From: Rhizobiaceae bacterium
GTDB lineage: Bacteria > Pseudomonadota > Alphaproteobacteria > Rhizobiales > Rhizobiaceae
Reading direction: 5' to 3'
DNA length: 6,261 bases
Assembly (NCBI GenBank): GCA_004299545.1
Contig: SCRB01000073.1
Location: 1-6,261 of the forward strand
Below the pieces are notes generated by a model. That model made no database searches. It was not told where the DNA came from and saw only the letters and a program-made list of their open reading frames with translations. A program made the translations under genes and the position numbers. Below, one piece after another: positions 6,085 through 6,261 of the stretch (its first letter is position 1; every line of letters begins with the position of its first letter).

Positions 6085-6198
6085 GGATGCCTATCCCCCC
6101 GACGCCCCCATACCCCGGCATCCCGGTTATAGTCCGATCGGTTTCCCCGATCCGGTCGGACGGACTCGAAGCCGGCCTTTGTGGCCGGCTTCTCCTTT
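6085..6198 (+). ncRNA. Candidate small RNA with C-rich loop and terminator-like 3' end
   Basis: Three successive inverted repeats fit a short structured transcript. GGATGCC/GGCATCC (6085-6091, 6117-6123) encloses a 25-nt loop with runs of six, five and four C. TCCGATCGG/CCGGTCGGA (6133-6141, 6152-6160) pairs over 9 positions with one G-U. GAAGCCGGCC/GGCCGGCTTC (6168-6177, 6183-6192) is followed by TCCTTT. No open frame here looks like a protein, and no tRNA or known RNA signature was recognised. The 5' end is unknown: TTGACC at 6077 and TATAGT at 6128 are promoter-like but not well paired, and the repeat at 6009-6051 could also belong to the RNA. C-rich loops occur in alphaproteobacterial sRNAs that bind Shine-Dalgarno sites, so that role is possible. 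Existence, strand and limits are inference. Confidence 0.3.
6168..6198 (+). terminator. Terminator-like hairpin
   Basis: A perfect 10-bp GC-rich stem, GAAGCCGGCC / GGCCGGCTTC, has a 5-nt TTTGT loop and the tail TCCTTTGG on the + strand. The - strand reading has no T-rich tail, so the + orientation is favoured. The U-tract is imperfect. No protein gene on the + strand ends before it, which is the reason to suspect a small RNA. Confidence 0.55.
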
Positions 6199-6261
6199 GG
6201 GACCCCATCGTTATCCGGGAAAAGACCGAAAAATTGCGCGGAGCGCGCGCTAGCAGGCTGT

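Larger units (their letters stand above)
5809..6261. other. Intergenic region without a convincing protein gene
   Basis: Open frames here (for example - strand 5894-6208 and + strand 6059-6253) lack ribosome binding sites and recognisable composition. The region holds the lipoprotein RBS and leader hairpin, an inverted repeat at 6009-6051, an 8-nt direct repeat TCCCATTG (6054-6061 and 6072-6079), the hairpin cluster at 6085-6192 and an uncharacterised end (6200-6261). The lipoprotein promoter must lie here, but I cannot place it: TTGTCC on the - strand at 5914-5919 is a weak -35-like match without a good -10. Confidence 0.6.

Noticed and set aside
6120..6200. tRNA or other housekeeping RNA
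   Set aside because: There is no T-loop GGTTCGAATCC-like sequence, no acceptor pairing, and no recognisable SRP, 6S or tmRNA signature.
6059..6253. 64-residue open frame on the + strand
   Set aside because: It is Pro-rich with no ribosome binding site and spans several hairpins including the terminator-like one, so it is probably chance.
1..6261. CRISPR array, IS element, prophage or defence system
   Set aside because: No regularly spaced repeats, transposase, integrase or terminal inverted repeats were found; all long genes are housekeeping or regulatory.

Overview
The window reads as chromosome or large-replicon DNA of a GC-rich alphaproteobacterium, most likely of the Rhizobiales. That placement rests on protein similarity recalled from memory, above all PhoB and PhoU, which closely resemble Sinorhizobium/Rhizobium proteins, and on the pst-phoU-phoB gene order. 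No search was run, so the genus is not assigned.

Positions 1-4056 (+) are the downstream part of a phosphate (Pho) operon: pstC (5' end outside the window), pstA, pstB, phoU and phoB. Spacing is very tight. The pstC stop overlaps the pstA Shine-Dalgarno, pstA and pstB overlap by ATGA, and gaps of about 20-30 nt precede phoU and phoB. PstC and PstA are the paired permease subunits and PstB is the ATPase of the high-affinity phosphate importer. PhoU links transporter state to signalling, and PhoB is the DNA-binding response regulator. pstS and the sensor kinase phoR are not visible and are expected upstream of position 1. PstC and PstA are both of the short (about 300 aa) form.

Positions 4064-5299 (-) hold a convergent ROK-family repressor whose stop codon lies 7 nt from that of phoB. 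A perfect hairpin sits inside its last codons, just past the phoB stop. Its upstream region (5300-5497) carries nested A/T-rich inverted repeats with CG cores that look like operators.

Positions 5498-5808 (-) are a small glycine-zipper lipoprotein gene with its own RBS and a textbook intrinsic terminator.

Positions 5809-6261 contain no convincing protein gene but are rich in hairpins. They end in a GC-rich hairpin with a pyrimidine tail, readable as a + strand terminator, so an undescribed small RNA is possible there. This is the least explained part of the window. The rest is well-known biology, and I see no phage, CRISPR, IS element or defence system.
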